Source: Parasponia andersonii (Eukaryota; Streptophyta; Magnoliopsida; Rosales; Cannabaceae). Taken from it: DNA of 64,000 bases. A program made the position numbers and the translations under genes. The stretch is taken from contig JXTB01000572.1 in NCBI GenBank assembly GCA_002914805.1, positions 111,240 to 175,239 on the forward strand, read 5' to 3'. The notes beneath the pieces were generated by a model. The model was not told where the DNA came from. It was given only the letters and a program-made list of their open reading frames with translations, and searched no databases. Shown one piece after another: positions 48,196-59,360 of this stretch (position 1 is the first letter of the stretch; every line of letters begins with the position of its first letter).

Positions 48196-49590
48196 TTATA
48201 TGCAAAAGTTTAAGAAGTGTGAGTTCTAGTTAGAAAAAATTATCTTCCTTGGTCATATGGTGCTAGGAAATGGTATATTTGTGGAAGCAACAAAGATTAA
48301 GGCTGTCAATAATTGGCCCAAATCCACAAATGTCTTAGAGACTCATAGTTTCTTGAAATTAGTTGGTTAATACAGAAGATTTGTAGATGGATTTTCTAAG
48401 TTGGCTTCCCTATTGACTTAGTTGACTAGAAAGAATGTGAAATTTCAATAGAATAATGATTGTGAAAAGAGATTTCAAGAATTGAAATATCATTTGATAA
48501 CAACCCTAATTCTTTCTATACCCTATGGATTAGATTGATTTGTTGTTTATAGTGATGCTTCAAAGAATAGTCTAGGATGTATTTTGATACAAAATGATAA
48601 GGTAATCATCTATGTTTTCATGCAACTGAAAGAATATGAAAAGAAATATCCTACTCATGACTTAAAGTTGGTAGTAATAGTTTTTGTACTAAAGATTTGG
48701 AGACATTATCTTTATGGAAAATGATGTTAAATCTACACAGATCATAAAAGTCTAACATACTTCTTCACCCAAAAGAAATTGAATGTGAAACAGAGAAGAA
48801 TGCTTGAACTAAGAAAGATTATGACTGTGAGATTAACTATTATCCAGAAAAAGTTAATATAATTGTAGATGCTCTAAGTAGAAAGTTATTAGTTACTATG
48901 TCACTTAAGTATGTTAATCAGAATCATCTTTTAATTGATTGGCATTGATTGTATGCCTACAGGATTAATAGAGAAATTAGCAGCTCTTACCTTGCAACCT
49001 ATAATTTTGGAAAGAATCAAGTAAGACTAGAATACGAATCCCTATCTGACAAGTTAAAGACTAAGATAGAGTTTGGAAAGGAGGTGACCTTCCAAATTTC
49101 TAGTGATGGTGTGATTCGATATAGAAATAGATTGTGTATACTAGATAGAACTGCTAGAAATGAGATATTGATCGAACCTCAAAATAATCTCTATTCTATA
49201 CATCCTAGTACTACAAAGATGTATAAAGATTAGAAACTACATTATTAGTGGCCAGGTATGAAAAATGATGTGGTGAAGTTCATAGAATAATGCCTTACAT
49301 GCCAAAGACCTGTTGGTGCACTGAAGCCTTTACACGTGCCACAATGGAGGTGGGAAGAGATTGCCATGGATATGGTTATTGGACTTCCTAAGACAAATAA
49401 TGATCATCATACTATTTGGGTGATTTTGGACTGGTACACTAAGTTAGCTTATTTTCTTTCAATTAAAGCATCTTATAGCTTAGATTAGTTAGCTCAGCTG
49501 TATATTCAAGAAATTATTGGACTACATAGTGTTCCAAAGGTTATCATTTCTAACTGAGATTCTAGATTCACTCTAAATAGTCAATTTAAG
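48196..49590 (+). pseudogene. RT thumb, RNase H and integrase N-half of C2
   Basis: Scattered pieces in several frames: the linker with FLGH-like sequence (about 48246), RNase H with VYSDASKN (about 48545), YTDHKSL (about 48735) and a decayed end near 48860. The best open stretch (48949-49233) is the RNase H-integrase linker and zinc domain, with 'VTFQISSDGVIRYRNRLCI' and HPSTTKMYKD, nearly the same peptides as in the inverted segment of C (about 13990-13830). Then come WEEIAMDMVIGLPKT (D) and VPKVIISN, stop, DSRFTLNSQF; the coding part ends there. The third catalytic residue (Glu) and the C-terminus are gone. Confidence 0.82.
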
Positions 49591-50313
49591 TCTACTAGTT
49601 CTTCTTCTTAGGTCTTATCTTGTAATTAGAATTCTCCACTTGCCGTAACTTAACTAAGAGTTTCTCCAAGTCCTTTTGAGTTTAAAATCTATTTCTAAGC
49701 CTTGGAAATCATTTTAGTAGAAGTAGAAGGTAAGAGCTTCAACAAAAGTTCAAACTAGTCAAGGTGAGTTTTATGTGGAATTTATAATTGATAATTTATT
49801 TCTCTTACTTTAGCTCTTAAACCACAACTCTGATTTAAGGAATTAAGGTTCTAGGAATCTTATTTTGTTATTGAAAGTATGGAATTTAAGTGAAGAGTCA
49901 AAGTTTGATCTAAAGCCCCAGGTTTTACTATTTGTGGATTCATTTGTTTTCATTATTGGAATAAGTTATCTACAGTAGTAATCTGATTTCTTTGCTTAGA
50001 ATGTGCAATACATTGATCCTCTTATGTATATTATATCCATTTACTAGTTGGTTGTGGCTATTTACAAATGCAAAATTTATTTTAAACTTTGTGTAAATTG
50101 AAAAAGATTTCAAGTAAGCATATGTTGTTCTAAATGTCTCTTCTAATGTGTATATATGAGAATTGGCTTACGAATCGTTATTGCAGGTCTATGATCATGA
50201 CTGCTATCATTTAAGAAAGTCCTAAAATAGGGGAGTTACTATCCAAATATTTCTAAAAGTAAATAGTATCATTTAGAAGTAAATGGACTAGTTTTTATAA
50301 AATTATGTGTCAT
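49591..50313 (+). repeat. Internal fragment of the C2 3' LTR
   Basis: From 'ctactagttcttcttcttagg' on it matches 44548-45255 of the 5' LTR, stopping at 'aattatgtgtcat'. The first ~1 kb of the LTR, the polypurine tract and the integrase end were removed by one deletion; the rest is lost beyond the CACTA-like element. Confidence 0.82.
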
Positions 50314-51313
50314 CACTACTAGAAAAACCATGTTTCACGTCACTTTTAGCGTGATGTCTATTAGCTACCACGTTGCTTTGGCAAGTGATGTATAGGTGAC
50401 CACTGTAACAAGTACTAGTTTTTCACGTCACTTAAAAATGACATCGTAGGTCTACGAAGCGACATCATAGGTCTACCACGTCGCTTTTTATATGACGTTA
50501 AAATATTTTTTTGGGGGGCTTTTTCAATTTAATTTCCTTAAATCCCTAGATTTCATTTACATATAAACATATCTGTAGGAAGAAAAAAAGATGATAGGTA
50601 AAAAGTACACCTATCAATTTAAGTATTTCATTTAGGAAGAAAAAGAAGACAAGATAGGTAAAAAGTTAAGATGTTAGCTACTTATAGAAAAATGACGAAC
50701 GTTATAGAAAGACAACACGACAGTAAAAATATTTATTTCTACCTTTTTCTGGGCAATAAAATGGGCAGACACAATTTGTCTGCCTATATTTTACTCTTAC
50801 TTATATCATCGCTATTATAATTTAAGAAAAGTTTAATTTTTCGGTTATAAAATTAAATACGGATTTGAAAATTTTATTACTACGTTGTCGTTATAGAAAA
50901 GATATTTCATATATCCCGAAAATTTTGGCTCCTTTTCCATATGCAAGTTATTGTAAACTGGCGTAGTTTTTTTGGGAAGTCCTATAGTGACAACACCTAG
51001 TTGTTGTCGCTTTTTCTAAATGCTAGTTGTCGCCATAAAGACTATAAGTCAAATATTTCTTCTAGACTCTGCGTAGTTTTTTGTGTCAATATTATAGCGA
51101 TGACTATACATAGCCGTGATTATACGTAGTTGTCACTATTGTTGTTCCATATAGTGACGACATAGTCGTCATTAAAGAAACGTTTGGTCAAATATTATAC
51201 TTTGACTTTCTATATCGACGACAACTGAATATCGTCACTTTAGTGTTAAGCTATAGCAATGATAGCTAATTATTGCTATAGACATCGTCGCTACAGCCCA
51301 TTTTCTTGTACTG
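50314..51313. mobile_element. Non-autonomous CACTA-like element, 1.0 kb
   Basis: Starts CACTACTAGAAAAAC and ends 'ttttcttgtactg', imperfect inverted termini (last five bases TACTG instead of TAGTG), flanked by CAT on both sides (50311-50313, 51314-51316), the 3-bp duplication size of CACTA elements. Subterminal parts are full of short direct and inverted motifs: 'cacgtcac', 'gacatcgtaggtctac', 'gtcgctttt', 'agttgtcgc', 'gacgac', 'attgctatagac'. No coding frame, so it must have relied on a transposase in trans. The sequence right of it does not continue the LTR found on its left. Confidence 0.75.
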
Positions 51314-51316
51314 CAT

Positions 51317-51612
51317 GAACGAGACCGATCCTGTTAAGAGGACTACATATGACCTTATGTGTACATATGCGTGTGTATATATATATGCATAGCATATAGA
51401 AATATAGTAGTTGCACCAAAAAATGGAGTTCTGAAATTTAACACCTTATACTAAAACCTTAACTAATTATTTATTGACAAAAATTTTAAGTTGAATTTAC
51501 ATAAGGCACGGTATAATTGTTACTATATAATGAGGTGGTTCAAGATAAAATTGATTTTGGGGCTATATCTTTTAACTATCATGCTACAACAATTAACATT
51601 TTACGTACATAT
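51317..51612. other. Short spacer without recognised feature
   Basis: AT-rich; a small TG/TA repeat at 51360-51390. No gene or repeat end seen. Confidence 0.5.
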
Positions 51613-52950
51613 TGTTAGGTCCAAGGTGTTGGCAAGTGTTGGCAAATAATTAGCAAAAATTATAAACTCAAATTATTGCGAGAAAAATAACAAGTTGTTA
51701 CAATAAGACTGCTGATGTTGTAAAATACTTGTTATAACAGATTTGCAAGATTGCTCACAACGGATTTGTTCAGGCCAGAAATCCTATTTTAGAAACTTTT
51801 TATACTTGCATTGTTTGATTTAATTTTCCTTATTAAACATTTCTAGAAGGAAAATAAGGATTATTGGTGATGGATTTTCATGACCAGTTGAACCGAATTA
51901 ATTGAGATATTCTATCTCATCTTTCCTTTGATTAAGTTTCCATTTTTAACTTGATTCTTGCTATTTATTACCTTAAATCTAGGATAATAATTATTGACAA
52001 GTATATAAGCAGAATCATAGTTATATTTTGTCTATTATGGTGGAGATAATAATCTCATTAAATTAATATAATTAAATCTATGGGCTGTTAGGATTTTCTG
52101 GGAAAATCTATTACAACAGATAACGCTGTTTTAGGAAAATTTTCTTATTTGATTTTGAATGACTCTAATTAATTATGAATTCAATTCTTATCTTTAAGGA
52201 AAGTTTTTGTAGGTGCAAAAGACTAATTCAGGTGATTAGAAAGAGCTAAAATTATGGAGAACTTTTCTCAATACACCTAGATGCTTTTGAGGGATAATTC
52301 ATGAAAGTTGTTGCAATAGCTTTCTAATTGTCAAAATAAGGAAAGATATAAGATTTCATGGCAAATCATTCCTTTCTCATTTTCAGCCTATTCACACCAA
52401 GAGAGCACAAGATTGAGGCAAGAAATTCATCTATAAAAGCTTAGCAAGTCCAAGAGATTTGTATGCACTTCATTTGAGAGAAAATGCTCTTTGAGAGAGC
52501 TTTTATGTAAGGCATAGAGTTTGTTCTATTGCCATTGTGGAACTTAGACACCTAGCGAGTTTTCTAGGTTTCTTTGTTGAGTGCCTTTATTCTTCGGGAG
52601 GAAGAACATTTCGTCTTCGGAAGGATACAGATCTAGACCAGTGAAGAGAGTTCACGTGCGAAGGATCAACAAGACGAGGAGAACACGTTAAATAGGATTA
52701 ATGAAATCATTACAATACATTGCAACAATTGAAAAGATGAAGTCTTGTATTGTATTAGTCAATTAGTGTTTGTAATCTTTATACTTTACCAATTTATTCA
52801 ATCTTTAGGTATGCCCCATAGAGGAGGAGAGGTCCGAACCACGTTAAAATTATCTTATGTTCATTCTTATTTTTTTATTTTTGTTGTAATCTATGCACTC
52901 GTTATTGCAACAACTTTTCATACACGTATTATAATATAATAATTATTTAT
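51613..52950 (+). repeat. 5' LTR of element J
   Basis: Matches 58123-59338 and 59361-60529 ('caagttgtt', 'ctttgagagagcttttat', 'gtattagtcaatt'). The 3' border is approximate because the primer-binding site has been lost. Confidence 0.82.
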
Positions 52951-53049
52951 TTGGTAAAATGATCTTGTTGAAAAAAAGTTTCAAAAGGTATATAGAAAGG
53001 ATGAGAAAAAAATAAGGTTGCTCCAAAATCCTCTAATGGTAATAATTCT

Positions 53050-53656
53050 TTTAATTCTTTTGATTCTAACAAGAGAAAAAGAATTCAGTACAGGGAATGT
53101 AAAGGTTATGGTCATATTAAACTTGAGTGTATCAATACCTCGAGAAAGAAGTCAAAAGCCATTATTACTATATCGAGAGATGTAGAATCCAATGGAAGCA
53201 AAGAGGAAGACATTGTATGTAACTACCTCCTTATTTTATGATTCACAATTTGTGTTGCAAGATGCAGTCTCTATTGTAACAGAAGTTGTTTACAACAACT
53301 CTATTGCTGAGGATGATGCTACAACAAAAGCTGAGAAACCAGATGATATTACAACATATTTTAGTTCTGATAGTGGTGACGAATTAGAACATGGTTAGGA
53401 TTCACTCCAAGAAGCATATCAGAAAAACTCTCAATGGTTGAAGGTTTGTGTCGATAATTGTCTTTTGGTAAGTAATAACTCCACATTCATGAAATATAAG
53501 GAAGAATATGAAATCAAAGTGCAAAGTTTAAATTCTATCATTTTTGAAAAAGATAGAAAAATTAAAAAGATTTCAACCAAACTTGAAAGAACTAAAAAAG
53601 GAGTGAAAATATTGGGTTCAAGTATTGCAAGGTTAGATCACATTCTTATAATTTGA
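53050..53656 (+). pseudogene. gag C-terminal part of element J
   Basis: Begins in the Gag linker and gives RIQYRECKGYGHIKLEC (about 53080-53130), a copia-type zinc knuckle in which the first Cys is Tyr. After a shift come acidic and coiled-coil-like segments: 'DDITTYFSSDSGDELEHG' (to 53395), a stop, then 'VQSLNSIIFEKDRKIKKIST' to 53656. The ~140 bp between LTR and knuckle shows that the Gag N-terminus has been deleted. Confidence 0.75.
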
Positions 53657-53989
53657 AAATCTACAGAAATAATAGTGGATTGGGCTTCAAGGGTATGAGA
53701 TCTAACTCTGAAACTGTGTTTGTGAAATCAGCTGCATTTGTTGCAACAACTTTATAGTCTGTTGTAATCACTTCACGATCAGTTACAACAACAAATAAGG
53801 TTATTATTCATTCAAATCCAAGAGGTCAGTCTTACAATGATAAATTTTTCTGAGAATAATTATTCAAATAAATCATTTGTTTATCCGTCCAAAGAAAAAC
53901 ACCTAGGCCCGAAATTGATTTGCAAACTGATTCCAAGCAAGTTTGGGTAAAAAAGTCTGATATAAAACATTTTGTTGCTTTTAAATAGT

Positions 53990-54457
53990 TAAGAACACGT
54001 ACTACTAACTCATGGTATTTTAATAGTAGTTATTTTAGGCATATGACAGGTAATCACGACATATTAACAGAATACAAATCTGTGACAAGTGAAGAATGTC
54101 AATGGAAAAGTCCTTAGTAAAGGAACTTTGAATATTAATGGCATGCCAAGGTTAAAAAAATATACTTCATGTGGATGGATTAAAGCTAATTTAATTACCA
54201 TAAGTCAAATTTGTGATCACAATCTTTTTGTTAATTTCACTCACGATATATATTTGGTGTTGGATCATAATAGAAATTATGTTTTAAAAGGTTGTATATC
54301 AATTAAAAATTGTTATGGCTTGTTCCAACCAGAAACATGTCATAATATTACTGTTAATAACACAAATTTATGCCATGAAATACTTGGGCACTTAAATTTT
54401 AAACCTATGCAAAGAATTATACGTACTTACCCTTATATATCTATGCATAAAACCTGA
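53990..54457 (+). pseudogene. Protease and pre-integrase region of element J
   Basis: WYFNSSYFRHMTGNHDIL at about 54011 is the copia protease site, normally WYLDSGCSRHMTG. The catalytic Asp is Asn and the Gly is Ser, so it is dead. After a shift, 54089-54457 gives the GAG-pre-integrase block with 'WIKANLITISQICDHNLFVN', 'VLDHNRNYVLKGC' and the zinc-binding 'LCHEILGHLNFKPMQRII'. The frame then leaves integrase after RII. Confidence 0.8.
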
Positions 54458-55335
54458 TTAACAAGTCTCTTTAGTATTCGTATTTTTTTAAATATTTATA
54501 CAACTATAGATATTTTTGCATGTCTTTTTTCTAAGCCCATATCATTTTATTTATATATCCTAGGCCCAATAATTATTTAATATCAATTTGTATCTCATAA
54601 TTAGTTTTATATCATTTTCTTATCAGTCAATTATATTTATACCACTTTCTATTATCTTAGTATTTTTACGTTACTATTTCCACTAACTTGTTTTACAAGT
54701 TTTCTTGCATGCAATCTCTAACCCTTGTACTTCAGTGATTTGTGGGCCCCAAGCTACTCTTTTCGAACTCCGTGCTTGACCTATGGCATAAGTTCAAGAT
54801 TTTGTGTTATCTCATTATCCCTCATTTCTGTTAATATTATTGTTGTTTTTATTATTATCTCTTAGCTCTTTATTTTATGTATCTAATCTCTAGTTGACAT
54901 TATGGTCAATTTATTTACATCCGTCAACTAGATTCTTTTATTATTACCGTATCATTATATTATTATCGATTCATAAGCTAGTTATCCCTGCAACCACTTA
55001 TGTATAGGGACACCATGGGAAGTGTCATTCTTTATTGTGACCGCCTATCGGGACCTCATATATGGTGTCAACGTTGTGATAACACTTATGTTATTATTAT
55101 GCCATTATTATTATTATATTGTAAGCAAGTTATTTCTGCAACTGCTAATGTGGGAAGTGTCGTTTCTATATCGACCACCTATCCGGACTTCGACATGTAG
55201 ACAGTGTTATGATAACTCTTACACCTGTATACTCTTTGTAACCTAACTATAATACTAGTTATTCTTTGCTTTGTTTTAATTAATCACTAGTCCAATTAAT
55301 TAATCAGAGCACAAGGTCTGATCCCGAACACTATT
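54425..55335. other. Unidentified ~0.9-kb block replacing the J integrase core
   Basis: Between the zinc-binding region (to about 54422) and the integrase C-terminal half (from about 55338) lies AT-rich non-coding sequence. It contains two diverged copies of a ~105-bp unit (about 54977-55095 and 55121-55221), each with 'aagttat..ctgcaac', 'gggaagtgtc' and 'cacctatc.gga' blocks. The integrase DDE core expected here is absent. It could be a solo LTR or filler DNA from another repeat; I recognise no ends. Confidence 0.5.
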
Positions 55336-55337
55336 TT

Positions 55338-56110
55338 TATTGATTTTTGTAAATTGTACAGTATTGCATATGAATTTTCTACTCCTAAAACAATAGAACA
55401 AAATAGTATTATAGAGTGAAAAAATCGAACTTTATAGGAAATGGCTAGAATGATGCTTAATAGCAAGAAGTTGCCTAAAAGATTATGGGCCGAAGTGAGA
55501 AATACAGCATGTTACACCATCAGTCGTGTTTATCTCCGACCAAGTATAAAAAAGACTCCCTATAAGAATCGGAAAGGTAAGAAGCCTAATCTTTGTTATT
55601 TGCATATTTTTGGGAGCATTTGTTTCATTTTAATTGATAGAGAGCACCTTGGCAAGGTTGATGCTAAGAGTGATATGGGTGTTTTTCTCGACTATTCCAA
55701 TAACAGTAGAGCTTATCGTGTGTACAATATGAGAACTAAAATTGTTATAGAATCAGCTAATATTGTTATTGATGATTTCAAAGATTTTTCAGATTTTTTA
55801 AAGGAGGATGAACTAATCAGCTTTCCTGATGAAGCTGTAAATAATTTAGCTCAGAATTGGATGTTGTAGCTTATTCTGATGACTTTAAAACATCTAATGG
55901 TCATGTTATAACATCAATTGACAATCTTGCAACATTGGAAGAGCAAAAATAGACTGTTGCCTAGCAAGAAATTATACCAATAGTTGTCCTAAATAATCCA
56001 ATCAAGAGAGAATCTTCTTCAAGAGTGAAGAAAAATCATCTACCAGACCTCATTATAGATAGTATTAACGATGTCATGGTCACACAGAATAGGTATATCA
56101 ATTCGAACAA
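55338..56110 (+). pseudogene. Integrase C-terminal half of element J
   Basis: Resumes with YEFSTPKTIEQN, IIE, stop, KNRTL, stop, then a clean run from 55441 to 55869: MARMMLNSKKLPKRLWAE, VYLRPSIKKTPYKN, 'KPNLCYLHIFGSICFILIDR' and 'SNNSRAYRVYNMRTKIVIES'. This is the conserved copia integrase C-terminal region. After a stop, the linker toward RT continues (SRVKKNHLPDLIIDSINDV, about 56020). It then breaks off before any RT motif. Confidence 0.87.
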
Positions 56111-56128
56111 TTATGTGTATTTTTTTTC

Positions 56129-56300
56129 TCTATGAGTGAGTCAAAGATCATTTCATCTAAGATACTAGTTGAGAATAAAATAATCATTTTGGAATATATT
56201 AAAATTGAAAAGCAAATTGCAGATATTTTCACGAATGCCTTTGATTTTGTAAAATTTGATTCCTTAAGGCAAGCCTTGAGAATTTTTTTCTGCTTAAAGT
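56129..56300 (+). pseudogene. RNase H C-terminus of element J
   Basis: A short piece, 'ILEYIKIEKQIADIFTNAFD' followed by FVKFDSLRQALRIFF, is the end of copia RNase H (usually EKQLADIFTKALD). It directly follows the integrase-RT linker within about 30 bp, so all of RT and most of RNase H, normally more than 1.5 kb, were removed by one deletion. Confidence 0.85.
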
Positions 56301-58108
56301 TTTTGTCATGTGTTTTTCAACTTCAGCAAAAAATAATTTTACTAAAAGTGTTATTAATGATAAAAAGATTTTAAAGGGTAAAGATACTATTTTTTTTCCT
56401 TTTTTTTTTGTTTCTATTGTAAGACTGGATTGTTTAATTATCTTGAATAATTGATCTTTTGACATTGAAATCTCTAAGATTTTGAATTTTGATGAATTTT
56501 TTGGATTGATTCTTAACTGACCAACTCTAATATTTTTTTTCTTGACATCTAACTGTGTAATAGACCGCTTGATTAGAAAAAGCTTCCTACCCTAAAGTGT
56601 TGAGCTATCCTTGAGTAATTTGAGACTCTATATCACCAATATAAAGAAGATAATCTATCAAGTAAAAAGGGTTACCTCAGGGATAGAGTGAAAGCTACTA
56701 ATCATGGGTATTTCAAAAAAAAGGCAATGAACACACATAAAATAAAACAAATAATATACTGCCTATTGCGTAAAAAAAAAGCTACAAACTGTGCGGAAAT
56801 TAAAAACAAGTTAGTCGGTTGGTTTTTGATCGAGTTTATTCATCTTGATTTCATAAATAAAGGATATTTCTCTGTCAAAAATTTAACAATACATTATAAT
56901 TTTAGAATCTTTTATTTTTTAAGAATAAAATTAACACAATTTTTTCCTTATTTTCTTTTTTTATCCAAATAATGCCTTGAGTTTATGAAATTATTTTAGC
57001 TAAAATTGAATTTTTTTTCTATGTAGCAAAAATTAAAAAAAAATACAATAAAAGGGGAAGATTTTGAGGAAAGTGTGTGATATGTTCAAAATATGTTGCA
57101 ACATAATTCCATTTTCATATTTTATTATCCTATCAGTTTCCTGATTTTTCTCTCATTTTATGGGATTGGTTGAGAATTTCAAGTACACATTATGATTTAT
57201 GATTTGAATCTAACCCTCAAAAGAGTAGTAATTTGTCTCTCTTCTTCTCTTTTGCTCTTTTTGTTCTATTTCAGTTGTAGACTTCATCCTCAATTATAGT
57301 TTATATATCATTGCACTTATGCTATTTCTCATATATCATTTGAAAAGCAAAACAACTATTAAAGGGGAGCAACATGCACAAGTGGCTGCTGAAATTGAAG
57401 ACTTATGTTGTTCTTACTGTTGCACTTGTTGTAACAGTGACTTTTTCTGTTGCAATAGAATCTAGATCTGATTGTTTATTATCTCCTCTGCAAGTTGTTG
57501 GTTCAACTAATTTGGAAGCCTAGAAAGTTGATCAGGCCCAATAGAGTGAAAGAATGGAAGCTATGGAGAAAGTGCAGCTTGAGAATTTGGCAAAATTGAA
57601 TATGCTTATAGGTTCCTCTGTGGCAAATACTCCTCCAACTAGCTCTTCTCAACCTATTGCCTCAGCCATTTTCCCTGTTGTTGCAATAGATCTTGAACAA
57701 CCATTGCTAAAGAAGTACAAGATGAGCTTGACCTAATTTATTATTTGCAGGATGATGGATCATAAATATTTTTATTTTTTGAATTTTAATTTTAGTTTGT
57801 GGTGTTTTCAAGTCTTAGTTTGTTTGTGTTTGGATGTTCTAGACTATTTGATCATTTTCTTAAGGCTTTGGATCTTTCTTGGAAAAAAAAGGGATATATC
57901 AAAATTGTTTTTATTTGGTTACTTGTGTTCATTTGTTGTGTTTTTCAGGGATAGTTTAATAGTTTATATTATCGTATTACTTGGTGTATGACTGTGTTTG
58001 ATAGGGGGAGTGTTTTTTATTATGTTTTTGGAAATTAATCACGAGGTTTTGCAAGTGTTTTGAACTTGAGTTGTGTTTCAGTTTTGTGATTCATTTTGCC
58101 AAGTAGAT
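56301..58108 (+). other. Post-pol region of element J
   Basis: Long non-pol stretch before the polypurine tract. Small frames at 56688-56972 and 57554-57736 (with 'ERMEAMEKVQLENLAKLN' read from 57548, then a Ser/Pro/Thr-rich segment) are broken by stops. SIRE-type elements carry an extra reading frame or spacer here; I cannot assign a function. Tracts such as 'tttttttttg' (56400) are simple sequence. Confidence 0.5.
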
Positions 58109-58122
58109 GACAAAGGGGAGAC
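58109..58122 (+). other. Polypurine tract of element J
   Basis: 'gacaaaggggagac', immediately before the 3' LTR start TGTTAGG; a typical copia junction. Confidence 0.9.
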
Positions 58123-59338
58123 TGTTAGGTCCAAGGTATTGGGAAGTATTGGCAAACAATTGACAAACATCATAAACTCAAGTTATTGTGAGAAAAATAA
58201 CAAGTTGTTTCAACAAGACTATTGATATTGTAAAATACTTGTTGTAACAGATTTACAAGATCGCTCACAATGGATTTGTACAGGCTGAAAATCCAATTTT
58301 GGAAACTTTTGTACTTATATCCTTTGGTTTAATTTTCCTTATTAAATATTTTTAGAAGGATAATAGGGATTATTGGTGGTAGATATTCAGGACCAATTGG
58401 ACCAAATTAATTGAGATATTCTATCTTATCTTTCCATTGATTAAGTTTCCATTTTTAACTTGATTCTTGCTACTTATTATCTCAAATTTTAGATAATGAT
58501 TATTGACAGGTACACAAGTAGAATCATGATTATATTTCATCTATTATGGTACAGATAACAATATTATTAAATTAATGTAATTAATTTTATGAGCTGTTCG
58601 GATTTTCTGGCAAAATCTGTTTCAATAGATTGCGCTGTTTCAGGAAATTTTTCCTATTTGATTTTGATTTACTTTAATTAATTGTGAAATCTATCATTGT
58701 CTTTAAGGAAAGTTTTTTTAGGTACAAAAGACTAATTTCAGCTGATTAAAAATAGCCAAAATAGTGGAGAACTTCTCTCAATAGACTTCGGCGCTTTTCA
58801 GGGATGATTTATTAAAGTTGTTGTAACAACTTTCTGATTCTGATTATGGCAAATCATTCCTTTCTCATTTTTAGCCTATTCGCATCATGAGAGCATGAGA
58901 TTGAGGTTGGAATATAATCTATAAAAGCTCAACAAGTCTAAGGAATTCATATACTCTTCATTTGAGAGGAAATACTCTTTGAGAGAGCTTTTATATAAGG
59001 TATAGAGTTTGTTCTATGGCCATTGAAAAACTTAGAGAGCTAATAAGTTTTCTAGGTTTCCTTATTGAGTACTTTTAAACTGCAGGAGGAAGAATATTTC
59101 GTTTTAGGGAGGAGACAAATTTGGACCAGTGAAGGGAGTTCATATACAAAGGATCAATAGAATGAGGGAATCTCGCTAAACAAGATTGGTGAAGTCGTTA
59201 CACATTGCAGCAATTGAAAAGAGGGAGTCTTTTATTACATTAGTCAATTTGGTATTTGTAATATCTATACTTTACTAATGTATTTAATCTATAATCGTGG
59301 CCTTGTGGAGTAAGAGGGATCCATTTTGTGTTCATTCT
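58123..59338 (+). repeat. 3' LTR of element J, 3' truncated
   Basis: Aligns with the 5' LTR up to 'ttcattct'; the last ~100 bp are missing. About 22 bp of other sequence then lead to a further LTR copy. Confidence 0.82.
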
Positions 59339-59360
59339 GATCACATTCTGCTTATACACC

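Larger units (their letters stand above)
34388..50313 (+). mobile_element. Element C2: second member of the C family, interrupted by H
   Basis: Starts TGTGAAGCTC, matching the TGTGGTGCCC start of C. Its 5' LTR is split by H; rejoined, it has nearly the length of the C LTR (about 2.95 against 2.93 kb). A primer-binding site with one mismatch follows at 46491. The internal region has gag (mostly deleted), protease, RT, RNase H and integrase up to about 49590, where it jumps into the middle of the 3' LTR. That LTR in turn stops at 50313 where a CACTA-like element begins. The sequence beyond that element does not continue the LTR. Coding decay is far heavier than in C. Confidence 0.85.
51613..59338 (+). 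mobile_element. Element J: Ty1/copia retrotransposon (SIRE/Maximus-like), deleted
   Basis: LTRs begin TGTTAGGTCCAAGG at 51613 and 58123. A polypurine tract 'gacaaaggggagac' stands just before the 3' LTR. The internal order is Gag zinc knuckle, protease, integrase, RNase H, which is the copia order (integrase before RT). A long non-pol stretch (about 56300-58100) between RNase H and the 3' LTR, with Gln- and Ser-rich coding scraps, fits the SIRE/Maximus group. Gag N-terminus, primer-binding site, integrase core and the whole RT are missing. The 3' LTR lacks its last ~100 bp and is followed by another LTR copy. Confidence 0.85.
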
